Assembly: GCA_033063855.1 (NCBI GenBank)
Contig: CP093830.1
Span: 15,500,854 to 15,564,853, forward strand
Length of the DNA stretch: 64,000 bases
Origin: Smittia aterrima
Taxonomy: Eukaryota > Arthropoda > Insecta > Diptera > Chironomidae
Reading direction: 5' to 3'
The notes under the pieces are model-generated. The model was given only the letters and a program-made list of their open reading frames with translations, did not search any database and had not been told where the DNA came from. This document shows, piece by piece, positions 34,501 through 46,900 of the stretch; position 1 is the first letter of the stretch; the number at the start of each line of letters is the position of its first letter. Both the position numbers and the translations under genes were made by a program.

Positions 34501-37500
34501 GCACAAAAGTCCTTCGAAGAGACGAGAAAGGGAATCGAGGAGAAAGAAGGAAAAAGATGAAAATAATTTATTTTGAGTTGAAGCGTAGAAAAAAGAACAG
34601 TTGGTGGTTTAGGGAAAGGAAAGTTGGCTGTTTTTCTGCTGGCCCCGTAAAGAATGTTGTTTATATGAAAATGTTTTCTTTCTGACTCGCTCCCCGACGA
34701 AATAAATATTATTCTTTCGTTCGGAATAAATAATAAATAAAAAAGCAAGTCGCGTCTTCTTCGTCTTCGACAAAACGTCGTCGCCGCTAGATTCACTGAG
34801 TGACTAAATTTAATATAGAGACGAAGTTAAAGCAAAGTTCAAAGAGGATGAGAGGAGAAGTGAAGAAAATCGATTATAATTCAGTCGGAAAACAACAGAG
34901 GACTTAAAGAAAGACTTGCGACGTTCTTCTTGTGACTTGCGGTTGCTCGATAAACTATTTTTGTTTGGCTTTCTCGTCATTGTTTGCTCAATTTAGTTAA
35001 GCAAAGAAGGCAAGAAGCACAGACGAGACGGATTGAAGAAGGTTCCGTTTTATTAAGCATTTCGATACGTCACTTGGGGGAATCGTCAGCAGAAGTTCGC
35101 TCTTGCTTTGCGTCATGTTATTGCCATCTTTCCAATAAATCAATATGACATGAACTTCAACACGAAGTCTCTCAGATATTAAGTCGACGATTCGAGGCAA
35201 AGAGTGACAGCAGCACGATGAAAGAAAATCATGAAGTAGAGTCTGTTTATCTAATCTGTGAGTGAAGTCATGCAAAAGAAGCGTTAGCGAAATATTCACA
35301 AGACTTTGAACATTAAAGCTGAAAGATTAAAGAAAGATTTCTTTTGCTGTGGCTGAGAAGAGAAAGGAAATATTTTCTCATCCATAAAACCACCACTGGC
35401 AATCTCATCAGAGCAAAGTGCTGCTATAAACGAAGAAAGATTGAAAAGGAAAATTGTGACAACTTATGAAAAATCATTGGAACAGAGGAAAATAATCCTC
35501 AAGAGCTTCGACTGACGAATGAAATAAACAATGAAACAAAGAACAACAAATAATTGTGTGGCTTATCGACACGATCTATAGAAATAAGTGAGGAGAGGAA
35601 ACTTCCGCATTGATTGTCTCGAGTGAATAAAAGCTTCAAGAACAAATCTATTATTTCGATGACGAGAACGAAGTGAACAATCGTTAAATATAAGAATTAC
35701 AAAAAAAAAAGCAAATGCAATAAAATATCGAGGCCAAGCACAGCAGTCTCCGCAATATATTACTTGCATCAATTACTCTCGCATGCTGGCAGCAATTGAA
35801 GTCACTCTTTTCGTTTTCCCTGGTCGATAACAGGTTGCCTGAAGTCAATGGGCCACAGTAGGTGGCTCTAACGCCTATCGCTTCTACAAGCTACTTATCA
35901 AACAATTAGCGACCGCAATTATAAATCATTACATAGAAGCGACACACGTTGAGCTGTCTCAGGCAACAACCCACAAGCGAAAGCTTTGTATGTGAAGCGA
36001 GAGGAAAAAAATGTGTAAAATATTTGTATAAATTGTTCGTGTGCTATTTGAGTGGCGCTTATCGTTTTAGCTGCCGCGCCAACACTTTTCTTCGGAAAGA
36101 AAAATATTGCGAGTGGAAAATTTAATAAAAAAAAACATTTAATTCGAAGTTTAAAGTTTAATTTCTTGTGTTGTTTTGTAAAACGCCGATGCATCACTAA
36201 ACATGAATACGAAATCGGAGAGTCTTCGGATAAAACGGGTAGTAAATAAATTTGCTGTTTAATTACACAAAAAAATATAAATCAGAAGAAGTGGAGGAAA
36301 TTCAATCAAATAGTTAAATAATAATTGAGGAGAAAAGTTATTTTAATGAAAATAAATTTTATTGTATGGTTGTTAATGTGATATAACTAAAACTAACTAA
36401 ATAAATGTCCTCGACGCGTGTGTAAATTCAATAAATTATAAAAAAATTACAAACAATTTGTGAAAATTACCCGACGTCTGCATTAATGGAGAGAGGAGGC
36501 CGCAATTAATTAGCCAATTAATCATACAAAACTCTCTCACTCACTCAATCGCTCGCTCGCTCTCGCAACATTGACAGTGCATTTTAATTAATTTGAATGT
36601 ACGATAATTACATTTGATTGCGAGCGAACAACAAAAGTGATTTAAATTTGATGATTAAAAGCGGCGAATTCAAAAGTTTTTGCGTATAGTGAGTGAATGT
36701 ACATGATAAACAAACAGCTCTGAATTAATTAAAAAAATCTACAAACAATTTGCTGTCATAAAAACGGCGAAGCTCGACATGCATATTCATGTGCACGGTT
36801 GATGATTTGTCGTAGAATGCATGAGAAGTTGAAACTGATCAGTCGTGGGATGCAATAAAAACGACACTCGCAAATGTTTTTATTATGAATTTAAGCCGAG
36901 AGCATTTCTCATTGTTGTGAAAACATCAACAGTAGATAATTAAGCTTGCGATGCTGTACAGTTCTCAGTGAGAAGAGCAACAAATTAGCGGGTCCAATGT
37001 CACATCTGGCGACAGCAGCAATAGCTTATCGCAAATAGAAAATAATAAAAGCAAATTACTTGACATCAACGGCTTCTCACATCCAACATCAAACGAAGTC
37101 CGCGTGATGCAAAAATCGCTCGCTTTTGAAGTAAACAAACGATCTATTGATTTTTTGAGCGAATGTAAATTACAAAAAATACAAGGCTGCGATTTAAAAC
37201 AAATAAAGAGCGAAGTTCTGTTTCCATCGAGCAAAGATAATTGATGAACGAGAAGAATGAATAGCAGAATTTGTGAGGGACCATATCGAAAATGAATAAT
37301 TAAGGGATTAAAAGCCATAAAGCAAAAAGCAAAGCGAAGGAATTTTCATTAAGCTCAAACTCACATAACAGCGACAGCAGTCCGAAAGAAAATCGGAAAA
37401 TCGGCAATACGAGGAGAAAGGACCGAAATTAATTAATTTCGACTCGATCTTTTGACTGCTCTCTCGATTTCTCGAGCTGTAGTTCTAGTCCTCGCTTTCG

Positions 37501-37950
37501 TAAACAATCAGACATACTCGTACATAAAAGATTTCTATCAACTCAGCGAGTTTGTGTGAAAATATTTTGCCATTAACTCACTTCCATTAAGCCAAAAGTC
37601 ACAAACAGAGTCAACGAGTTGGCCGCATACAAAAAATAAAAATAAATGCGACAACAGAACTAAATCAAATCAAATTGAGCTGAGAGATAGCCACAGAGAT
37701 AATTACTGTTGTCGTTAATATCAGAAGAGGAAAGACAACAGAATCGAATTAAGGTAGCGACAGGATATGATTGAATGACAGACACCCTGAAAATCAACAA
37801 TCATCATTATCAATAATCATATTTAATAATTAAGTGATAGCACTTCGAAAAGCGAATGAAGGCTAATTTGTAAATGGTGCTTTTCGTTAGTCTTGAAAAG
37901 AAGTGAAACATTATCAAAAACATTTGTCTTAGTCAACAAGAAACGTCACG
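31530..37950. other. Intergenic, no gene recognised
   Basis: About 6.4 kb of AT-rich DNA. The longest open frame (33470-34012, minus, 180 codons) has no recognisable domain and no clear splice partners. Several hundred bases before 37951 are expected to be promoter and 5' leader of the octopamine receptor; no core promoter element stands out. Confidence 0.45.
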
Positions 37951-38601
37951 ATGAGCATTACAATGGACGAAAGTCTGACAAATCTAACTGTAACAGCAGA
38001 AGACTTTTTGTCTTTACTGGGCAACACATCAATGGGTGGCAACTATACCGATTCCTCTAATTCATCGTTGGCACCGATGTCAACACTCCCAACCGACACA
38101 ATAATTCACACTGAATATCCAAGCGGATATAAACTTACGACGATCATCATCGCATCTATAATCGTAACAGTTCTTATGATTGTAATTGTCGTTGGAAACA
38201 TGCTTGTCATTATCGCAATTGCAACGGAAAAAGCATTAAAAAACATTCAGAACTGGTTTATCGCATCGTTAGCGGTTGCCGATTTCTTCCTGGGCCTTGT
38301 GATTATGCCATTCTCTTTAGCTAACGAGTTGATGGGCTATTGGGTTTTTGGTAGTTGGTGGTGTGACATTCATTCGGCAGCCGATGTGCTTTTATGTACG
38401 GCATCAATAATGAATTTGTGTTTAATATCACTCGATCGATATTGGAGCATCACTCAAGCCGTCGAGTATCTGAAGACAAGGACACCTGGTCGAGCAGTGT
38501 TCATGATTGCTGCCGTGTGGATAATGAGTGCACTGATTTGTATACCGCCACTCCTCGGATGGAAGGCAAAACGTCCCGAAGGAGATTTACCGCAATGTCA
38601 G
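37951..38601 (+). CDS. Octalpha2R: Alpha2-adrenergic-like octopamine receptor, first coding exon
   Basis: 217 codons ending in phase 0 at a consensus donor (CAG/GTGAGT). The N-terminal tail has several N-glycosylation sequons (NLT, NTS, NYT, NSS). TM1 lies at about 62-86 with the GN pair at N83; TM2 at 97-120 with SLAVAD and D111 (2.50); TM3 at about 135-160 with C138 (3.25), amine-binding D145 (3.32) and DRY at 162-164; TM4 at about 181-200 with W190 (4.50). The exon stops in extracellular loop 2 after C216, the disulfide partner of C138. ISLDRYWSITQAVEYLK and SLANELMGYW are typical of alpha2-adrenergic-like octopamine receptors of insects. Expected role: Gi-type signalling in response to octopamine at neuronal membranes. 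TM5-TM7 exons were not found downstream in this window, so the following intron is probably long. A serotonin or other amine receptor is less likely. Confidence 0.85.
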
Positions 38602-39094
38602 GTGAGTGAAGTTTGTTTAACTCGACGACCGTTATAAGAAGAAAATAATTCATTTCCCACTCTCCTTCCCTTGATTGATTGCGTGTAATGCGGGCTTTTC
38701 TTTCATTCGTTTTAATGCGACATAAAAATCTTTAAATTGAGCTCTATTTGCGCGCGTCGCACAAACATTTTTCAATTTCCTCTCGACAATTTGTCATAAT
38801 GAAAACATGAAAGGAAAAATGAAGGAAAAAATAAAGACGAAGCACTAAGTGACTCCAGAGTCAACATAAAACTCAAGTTTATTTGTCAACATTGTCCAAT
38901 ATATTTGCGCTCGCATAATTTTTTTTATCGGCTTTGGGGACCGACTCGTCTTTGTCGTATACATTTTATTCTTTGTTTGCTCGTGTGTAGGCCACATCGA
39001 GTGTAAAAGTGACAAGGGTAGACGCTCGACGTAGACTTGTTCTCGTTATTTTCTTCGAAACAAAAAAAGACGACAAGCGCTGCCAAAAAAAAAC
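38602..39094. other. Probable intron of the octopamine receptor
   Basis: Starts at the GTGAGT donor at 38602 and shows no coding features up to the fold-back element. Confidence 0.55.
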
Positions 39095-40070
39095 GGACGC
39101 CGTGATTTCGAAGGAAAACATACTTTTTACATGTATTTTACATGTATTTATTTTTTAATTACATGTAAAAAGTATGTATTTTATATGTAAAATACATGTA
39201 AAAAGTATACTTGTATACATTTTACATGTTTTTTTCACACTCGTTTTTGTAGAAAAACCATGCGAACGCATGCATTTTTTTGTAAAAAACATGAAAAATG
39301 TTTGTAAAAAACATACAAAAAGTATATAAAATACATGTATTTTGTATAAAAAAATAATATTCTTGTTCCACATGAAATCCATGCGAACTGTAAAATATAT
39401 ATAATTTACATGTATTTTGTAAAAAAAAGTTATACTTGAGAAAATTCTTATGATTTTCTTTTAAATTTTCATATAAATATGGAGTGAAAATGTTTTTATT
39501 TTCGACGATATTATTTTAGACTAGTTTTTCCGTGTGGCTATGCCGTTTGTCGAGACGAATCTCTTTGAAATTTAATGAATCGTCTTATCCAACTGAACAT
39601 TTGTTCTGAACATTTCACAGCCTAAAAGACACAGGAAAACTAGCCGAAAATAATATCGTCGAAAATAAAAACATTTTCACTCCATATTTATATGAAAATT
39701 TAAAAGAAAATCATAAGAATTTTCTCAAGTATAACTTTTTTTTACAAAATACATGTAAATTATATATATTTTACAGTTCGCATGGATTTCATGTGGAACA
39801 AGAATATTATTTTTTTATACAAAATACATGTATTTTATATACTTTTTGTATGTTTTTTACAAACATTTTTCATGTTTTTTACAAAAAAATGCATGCGTTC
39901 GCATGGTTTTTCTACAAAAACGAGTATAAAAAAAACATGTAAAATGTGTACAAGGATACTTTTTACATGTATTTTACATATAAAATACATACTTTTTACA
40001 TGTAATGCTAAAATAAATACATGTAAAATACATGTAAAAAGTATGTTTTCCTTCGAAATCCAATTTCCCA
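39095..40070. mobile_element. Fold-back element with TACATGTA-rich arms
   Basis: A 976-bp element made of two long inverted arms, 39095 to about 39535 and about 39630 to 40070, separated by a 94-bp spacer. The arms are nearly identical apart from a few substitutions, and are dense in the palindromic words ACATGT and TACATGTA mixed with A/T runs. They therefore create mirror ORFs of the same predicted peptide (39155-39382 minus, 39782-40093 plus) that are not genes. The outer end is GGACGCCGTGATTTCGAAGG on the left; the right end is more diverged (GGGAAATTGGATTTCGAAGG in reverse complement). A perfect 9-bp direct repeat AAAAAAAAC flanks it (39086-39094 and 40071-40079); being A-rich it is weaker evidence than the duplication around the sister element at 52962. 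Confidence 0.82.
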
Positions 40071-43000
40071 AAAAAAACTTGTATAAACATTAAAACGCAT
40101 CGGCTGGAAAATAATATAAAAGAATCGTAACATAAAAGAGCGAGCAGCGTGGAAAATCTTTTCAACAGGAATATGAAGTGATGTAGAGAGACTCTTTGAC
40201 TTCTTCGCCGTTTATCTGCTGGAAAAGAAAGAAAATTTATTTCCATTTTTCTCATGACTTTAAGAAATTACATTCTTCTCTTCGTTCAAAGAAAAAAAGA
40301 AAAGCAAAAGCGATAAATCATAAAGGAAAATATTTTCATGCTGCGGCGGCTGAGATGGGTTTGAAAGTTGATAAATAAATGAGATTGTTTGCGTGAGTGT
40401 TTTTGTGTGAGTAGGAAAATTACTTTAACATGTTCCGATCATCAATTAGCTTCACATGGAAAATATTTTAACTCGAAACCTTTCAACATTTCACTTCTTC
40501 ACCCTTTTTAGCTGCTGAAGTTGGATTTGCTTGTTCGGGGTCGACACAAGCTAACACTCAAGACTCAAGCGTCTTGGTGGACGTGGAAGTTCAATTGCGA
40601 GGAGTCGACAGACAGTTTGACAGAGTTCTAAAGATAATTCTTATATTTTTGTTGATGCGAAGTGAAGAAGAAACTTTCACTATCACGTTTCACGCTTTTT
40701 CCCCGCAACATGAGAAAAAGAAATGTTGGAAGATTGCAATGTATTCGAAAGTGATTGATATGATATTATGGAGATGAAACGAGTGGTGTGAGTAGCGAAT
40801 GTAAACCTCAGCAGTTTTCCTTCGCTCGTCATTGCTCATCTCTCAGTTATCCTCCTCACTGAGACTTGTTTCTTCACTCACTCAAGCTTCAGTCATTGAA
40901 TCTTTTACGATGACTTTACATAGCTCAAACTTTTCTCTCTTCTCAACTTCAGTTTATTCATAATTTAGATGATAAAAGCACTTTTTTTTGGGGATGTAAG
41001 TTCTTGTGTTCGCATTTTCCTTTCATTTTATCGCTAAAATACTTGCTAAAATACGAGCAGCAGAAGAAGCATTTATCGTAAGAGCTTCGCTAAGAGAGAG
41101 GTGGAGAGAGATCAGAAATGGTTTTCATGTTCCAACCATCATTCAATACTTAAGAAGCTGTAAAATGCTGAGAAGCACACATGAATAAGAATCATGTAAT
41201 TTCAAACTTTTATCTGACAAGAAAAAAATATTCTTTTTGCTCCTCTCGACATGAGAAAAAAAAAGTTGAAGTTTTTCTTTTCTCGGTCTCCTTCAACTTG
41301 AAGTAAATAAATTGATGTGTTTCGCAACGACAGAAAGACGAAGCCTTGTACAAATATGTGTTCTTCACTTTTTTTAATGCTCTCAGAGAATCTATTTATC
41401 AATTGTGTGACACTGAAAGCACTCTTAAATGAAAAATAAATCTTACTTAATGCTCCTCCGAAGGGAAGGAAACACCCTTTACACGTGTTTGTAATTGATT
41501 GGGTGAAACGTGGAATAATTGGAAAACAAAGACACAAGGACGAGAAGCTAAAGTTTAGAGAAATTTTTCACTGAAACTTTCTTACAACAAAAAAAAACTC
41601 ACTTTTCCTACGTATCACCGGAAATACTTCGTGACGTTATTTATGAACTTTTTAACGTTCAGCTACTTAAAAAACTATAATGTTCGGAGTCGCAAACTTT
41701 CCCTTCTCTCTCTTGACTTTGCGAAATTGAAAACGAGACTTTTCTCGACGTACTTATGGTAAAAAGGCTTTTCAGTTGTTCTATAATGAACTTTTTTTTC
41801 TTCTGCATTTGTACACAAAACTTCTATGATCATCTATTTAGTTGAATAGCTAAACTGAAGCTGCGAGCTGTAACGTTAAAAAGCTTAACAAACAGCAGAA
41901 GTGAATAAGTGGGAAAATTGAATTTGCAGTCAAAATGTATATCCCGACCTTAACGGTACTTGAAAGATGAAGAAAAAAAGAAACAAAATTCTCTTGCGAA
42001 TATTCCCCCGACCAAATTGCTTTTCTTTCAACGAAATTTGCGTTGGCATTCTTTTCTCTAAGGAGCTGAAAGTTTTTAATGCAATTCAATGGGAAAAGTT
42101 CAAAGAGCGCTCCTCGAATTGGCTCAATTTACTTATTATTTGAGAAATTCGTCATCATCGTTTCTGTTTCGACGTGCTGTGGTCATTTTTTTATAATTTT
42201 ATTATTTATGGTATAAAAAAGTTATAGATTTAAACTCATAAATTTTCATATTTTTCAGTGATACAAGTTGAATTTTTCCTTATGTTGGCGTATCTCTTGA
42301 ATTTCAAAGTATTTTGGTAAAATGCTTTTGATTTTCTGGTGATTTTCGGGTGGCGCTACAATATATATAACATTATTTCAATAATCTTTTATTACAATGT
42401 ATATATATATAATATGTATAATTATATATTATATTTTATATTATCAGAAAACCACCAGAAAAGTTAAAAATCTAGCAACAAACGTTCAAGAAACAACTCC
42501 ACTTCAAAAGATCTTTGAAAACCAAACGAGAACATTCTTTACATGGAAAGTAACTCCAAAATTTCGGTGCTCTTTTTTCTTTTCATGAAATTCAAATGAG
42601 ATGAATAAGGTTGGCAAAAGCGTTTGTTTAGTGAACTTTACCGGAAGAAGCACATAATGGCTGCTTAAGTGGCTTTCTTTCTCTTTTACTCATTCACTCA
42701 CTTACTCGCTACATTCTTTCAACGAAATGTTCAATAAAAAAACATAGAAACTTAAAAATTGTCGTAAATTGAAAACTCTTACATTTGCTTGGAAAAATTT
42801 TCAAGAGCTAAAAGCTCGATTTACATTCAGATGTACATAGTAAAGATTTTTAAGATTATTTTCCGATTGAATCGGAATTTATTTTGCAAACTTTCTGATT
42901 AAAGCTGGAGCTTTTCTTGCTGCCAATGGCTTTATTTAATTAACGAATGCTCGATTTATTTCAAAAACCAGCTCGAGATTAATTGAATTTGATATGATAT

Positions 43001-43502
43001 GCAGTCACACAGGAAACGGCAACGAGTTGCAGTTATTTATTTTTAGTTTGCCAGCAAGCGTTCAAATCCAATCAATATCATAAAAATAGCAGCTTCAATT
43101 GGAAAACGGTGCAATGAATGTCGATAGAGAAAAGACGAGAGAGAGAGATGAATACAATGTTGAATTCATCGAGCTGCAAACACCAAAGCAACCATTCTTC
43201 CAATTAAATCAGTTTACACTTTCATCTACCCGCAGACGAGGGAAACTTTTGAAAGCGCTCGAGAGAGAGATTCTTTGTAAGAAAATGTTGTTCGTTCGTT
43301 CATTTTGCGCCATCACTTCGCATGAAACGCGCCATTAACTTGCAGAAAAACAATTTCAAACACTTTTAGGAAAAAAAACACACATTGAGTGTAAAGTTGA
43401 GCAACGTAGTTCGTTCTGGGGAGGAACCTGTTACAAAAAAAAGCTTTTTAACGTTGACACAATCTTGAAGTGTTGTTTATTTCCCGTCATTATTATAATT
43501 TC
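40071..43502. other. No gene recognised (probable intron)
   Basis: About 3.4 kb of AT-rich DNA without a supported gene. Around 42240-42590 there is a possible very diverged inverted repeat (TTTTCTGGTGATTTTC facing GAAAACCACCAGAAAAG) around an AT-dinucleotide stretch (42397-42445). Its ends and flanks could not be defined. Confidence 0.4.
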
Positions 43503-43534
43503 CATAGATAACAATATACCTAGATTGGCGAAGC
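43503..43534. repeat. Left 32-bp terminal inverted repeat
   Basis: Identical to the reverse complement of 43947-43978. Confidence 0.93.
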
Positions 43535-43583
43535 TCGAAATTTTTGTATGCAAAAGGTAAAGTTGTTGTTGCTTTCACGTTCG

Positions 43584-43906
43584 TTTGAGGGGCGCTTCCC
43601 CTCAAATATTTTGTCTAAGGGGCAATGCCCCTTAGAAGATTTGTTTAAGGGGAGGCGCCCCTTAAACAGGATCCTTGAATATTTTCTGCTTGTTGTTGTT
43701 GGAACAAAATGTCTTAGGGGCATCGCCCCTTGATTAAAATGTTTAAGGGGCATCGCCCCTCAAACAAAAAAATTTTACCTTTTGGTCCAACAACAACAAG
43801 TGGAAAAATCCGCACAAAATTTGTTTAAGAGGCAGTGCCCCTTAAACAAAACTTCTAAGGGGAATTGCCCCTTAGACAAAATATTTGAGGGGAAGCGCCC
43901 CTCAAA
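43584..43906. repeat. Ladder of eight GGGGC/GCCCC hairpins in mirror order
   Basis: Eight short palindromes with 3-5-base loops, each built on GGGG...CCCC. In order: TTTGAGGGG type (43584-43606), TCTAAGGGG type, GTTTAAGGGG type, a TTAGGGGC type, then GTTTAAGGGGC, GTTTAAGAGGC, TCTAAGGGG and TTTGAGGGG (43884-43906). The order of stem types is reversed in the second half, so the ladder is itself a palindrome of palindromes. Stems are 8-11 bp, with a mismatch in the fifth and the sixth. Each would fold stably as single-stranded DNA or RNA. Confidence 0.9.
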
Positions 43907-43946
43907 CGACTGAAAAAGCAACAACAAAATTACCTTTTGCTAACAC

Positions 43947-43978
43947 GCTTCGCCAATCTAGGTATATTGTTATCTATG
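43947..43978. repeat. Right 32-bp terminal inverted repeat
   Basis: Identical to the reverse complement of 43503-43534; followed by the direct repeat TAATTTC. Confidence 0.93.
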
Positions 43979-46900
43979 TAATTTCTTAAAAAGTAGGGAA
44001 GACTAGAATAGAATCGACAGCTTTTATTGACAGCTCTTATCACTTTTTAAAATTTAATACGAGCCGTTTGCTCGAAAATTGCGATCAATTTTATCGATTT
44101 CCCTCGTTAAAAGTTTTGTCAACATTCTAATGCTTTCAGAACAGTTGGAGCTCAGTCGAGACAAACCTCACGAACGTTCCCACAAGACCATATTTCAACA
44201 ATGACTTGCTTAAGTTTCAACAACAATATTTCGTAAGTTGCTTTGAGCCATGCGAGGGGAACGACAGAAAATCAATTATTATAATCTTAATTTGTGGCAA
44301 TATACAATATAAAAGCTCTTACCCTCTCTTGCTCGCTCTTCGTCTCTGTTAGAAGAAAAGCGTTCACGGAACAATTAAAAGCACACACATGAGAGATTTC
44401 TCGCAGTTACTTTCATCGACTTCCTTCACACGCACTCACTTTCTTCTTTCTATAATGCTTATTAGATCATTCTTCCTCTGGGGATTATATGCGAAAATAT
44501 AATGATCTCTCGCCAATGCTTCAATGCTTCGGCAAACCGAAAATTGTATTATGAGTGTGAAGGCATCTTTATGCTATTGATTATTCACAATTTTACATTT
44601 TTCCGACGAAGGAAAACCTTTTTTCTGATCCGAACAAAATATTCATAAAATTATGCCGATGAATTCAGCTCTATTAGATCGAAATCTCCCTCTCTCCGGA
44701 TATTCTCTATCATATAACTAGCAATACTTCAACAATTTGCGTTTCATCTGGGAAAACTCTCAGGATCGGTCAATGAAGCAAAAAGAAATTGCTTGCCCTT
44801 CTGCCAAAGCTCTCTCTCTGTGTTTCTCAACATTTATCAGTCTTGTGCCATAAAAGTTGAGGGCAGAAGGAGGTGAAAAGCGGTAAGGGAAATTTGCAAA
44901 ATATTGAAACGAGCAAACAAACTTCCTCATTATGCCGAGGAAAATTTTCCTCAAAGATGAAAACATTTTTCTCAAATTTTAATCCCAACTCGTTTTCTTG
45001 AAAGTATCATGAATCAAATCTAATCATTATCACACATCATAAAGCAATCTTCACATTTCTAATGGGAAAAACGATTTCATTTGGCTTCGATTTTGCTTCA
45101 TTGAATTGATTCGATGTCAGGGATGCTGCTTGGAGTTGATGTGTAATTTTTGTTAAATCAAATTGAAAGTTCGAAAGACAAGTAGAGCAAAAAATGTTGA
45201 GTTTGTTCGAATTTAAGTCCGTTCGTCAAGCCAATTTCAACCTTCTCGACTAAATGTCGTAACTTATTATTTTTTGTTCTAAAAATTTACACGACGTCAA
45301 TTATGCTTTTTGAAAGTCAATTCAGAACTCTGACAAAAGTTCTGTTTTGGTTGGTTTTTCACTAAGCTCCGAAAACATTTTCATTGAGCTTATACTTGAA
45401 TTGTGAATGAACGAGACGAGAATAGGGGAACAAAGGTGAAATATAATTTAATTTTGTTCGGAATAGAAAACACACTATTTTATGAGTTCTCGTGCTCACT
45501 TGCGACGTTTTTAGCTGGTAATATTCAATGTTGGGAAATAATAACAATAAGTTTCTATTGAAACAATATTCATCGAACATAAATGTGATATCTCGACTTT
45601 GAACGATGGCACCCAACGATAAAGATTAGAACACTATCTGAATATTGAATGCTACTGACGTACGCTCAAATAGCAAGCGACAACGATGAAGATGAAGAAA
45701 GTTGTTCATAAAGAAATATTGGAATATTTGGCGACGCTCGTTCTTTTTGACTCAGTACTTTTGTGTGCCACGCGACATATCAATGAGGCGATTACATCGT
45801 AAAGTTCCCTGGAAGTTTCAAACTTCTAACTTAGGGGGATCTCATTTGATTCCAGAATGTTAGAGAAGTTTTCTCTGATCTTTGTATAATCAACTCTATC
45901 CCTCCACATTAAGCGCAGATGATCCCCGACGAAATCAAACAATCGTATAATCTTTCAATCTCTTTCACTCATGTGTTTCCTTCTTAAGCGAACCAAAAGT
46001 TTAATCAAAATTCCCCTCAGCATATTCCGGAGAAACTTGAATTTCCTTTCTTGGACAGTATCACTTACCAACAATTTGTGAAATCTTCTTCCCCTTCAAG
46101 AAAATCTTTACCAACAACTTGTTGTAGATTTGTTCGAACAAGAATCCTTGTATTTGCCTTGAAAGCTTTTTTTTGTAAACCGACTGGTAACTAAAATGTC
46201 GAGTTCTAAACGTGGGAAAATGTTTCGAGAGCAGACGGTGCTTTAATTAGTTAAAGCATCATAAGATTGGATGGGGGAAGCTTTGTGAATAGATTAACTG
46301 CTCGAAGATTTAGTCAAAAATCATTTAGAGAGCTTTTCGTATACATTCAGAAATGTTTTAAGATTAAGCTCAATGGCCGCAGTAAAAAGAAAGAAGAGAA
46401 AATGACGAAATATTTAAACAATTCCAAATGAATGATCATTTAAGACATAACGTGCCAGATTTCCTAAACTCTGATTTTTAAGTTAAAAGTCTGACTGTAG
46501 TTATCATTAGAGATAATTTTCATTCGCTATCAACTCACTTACGTGAGAAGTACTCCAAAGGATTCAACTTGTTCATCTCAGCCAATGCAGAAAATTTGAT
46601 GATTTTATTTTATGATTAAATTTCCATTCACAATTGAAGTCTTTTGAATTGGAATCAACTGCAATTAATTAAACTTTAAATCTACACAATATGCCATCTA
46701 CAGTAAAAGTTATTAGATGTTGAAGTTTAGAATGACAAATTATGATTCATTTTTTGCTCTACAATTAACATAAGAAAAACTCTGAAAATTTTTCAGTAAA
46801 AGGAAAGAAAAAAAGGTGACGGAATATTACAACAATTCCCGTCTTATCCCAAATGAATCTAATCACTCATATCGTGCACGATTTCTTTAACTACTCTCGA

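Larger units (their letters stand above)
43503..43978. mobile_element. MITE-like palindromic element with a hairpin ladder
   Basis: A 476-bp element whose two halves are mirror images. Perfect 32-bp terminal inverted repeats (43503-43534, 43947-43978) begin CATAGATAACAATATACC; the flanks carry a perfect 7-bp direct repeat TAATTTC (43496-43502, 43979-43985). Inside the termini both halves share GCAAAAGGTAA and TTGTTGTTGCTTT, and the core holds eight small hairpins. There is no coding capacity. The first 20 bp of the termini, the subterminal TTGTTGTTGCTTT and the 7-bp duplications all link it to the element at 30171-31529. Confidence 0.88.

Noticed and set aside
39155..39382. 75-codon ORF (and its mirror at 39782-40093)
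   Set aside because: The same peptide arises from both arms of a fold-back element made of simple palindromic words, so it is a sequence artefact.
42240..42590. Possible diverged inverted-repeat element
   Set aside because: Only short patches match, and no termini or target duplication could be defined.
43584..43906. Hairpin ladder considered as a CRISPR-like array
   Set aside because: Spacing and repeats are not uniform, each unit is its own palindrome, and it lies inside a eukaryotic inverted-repeat element.
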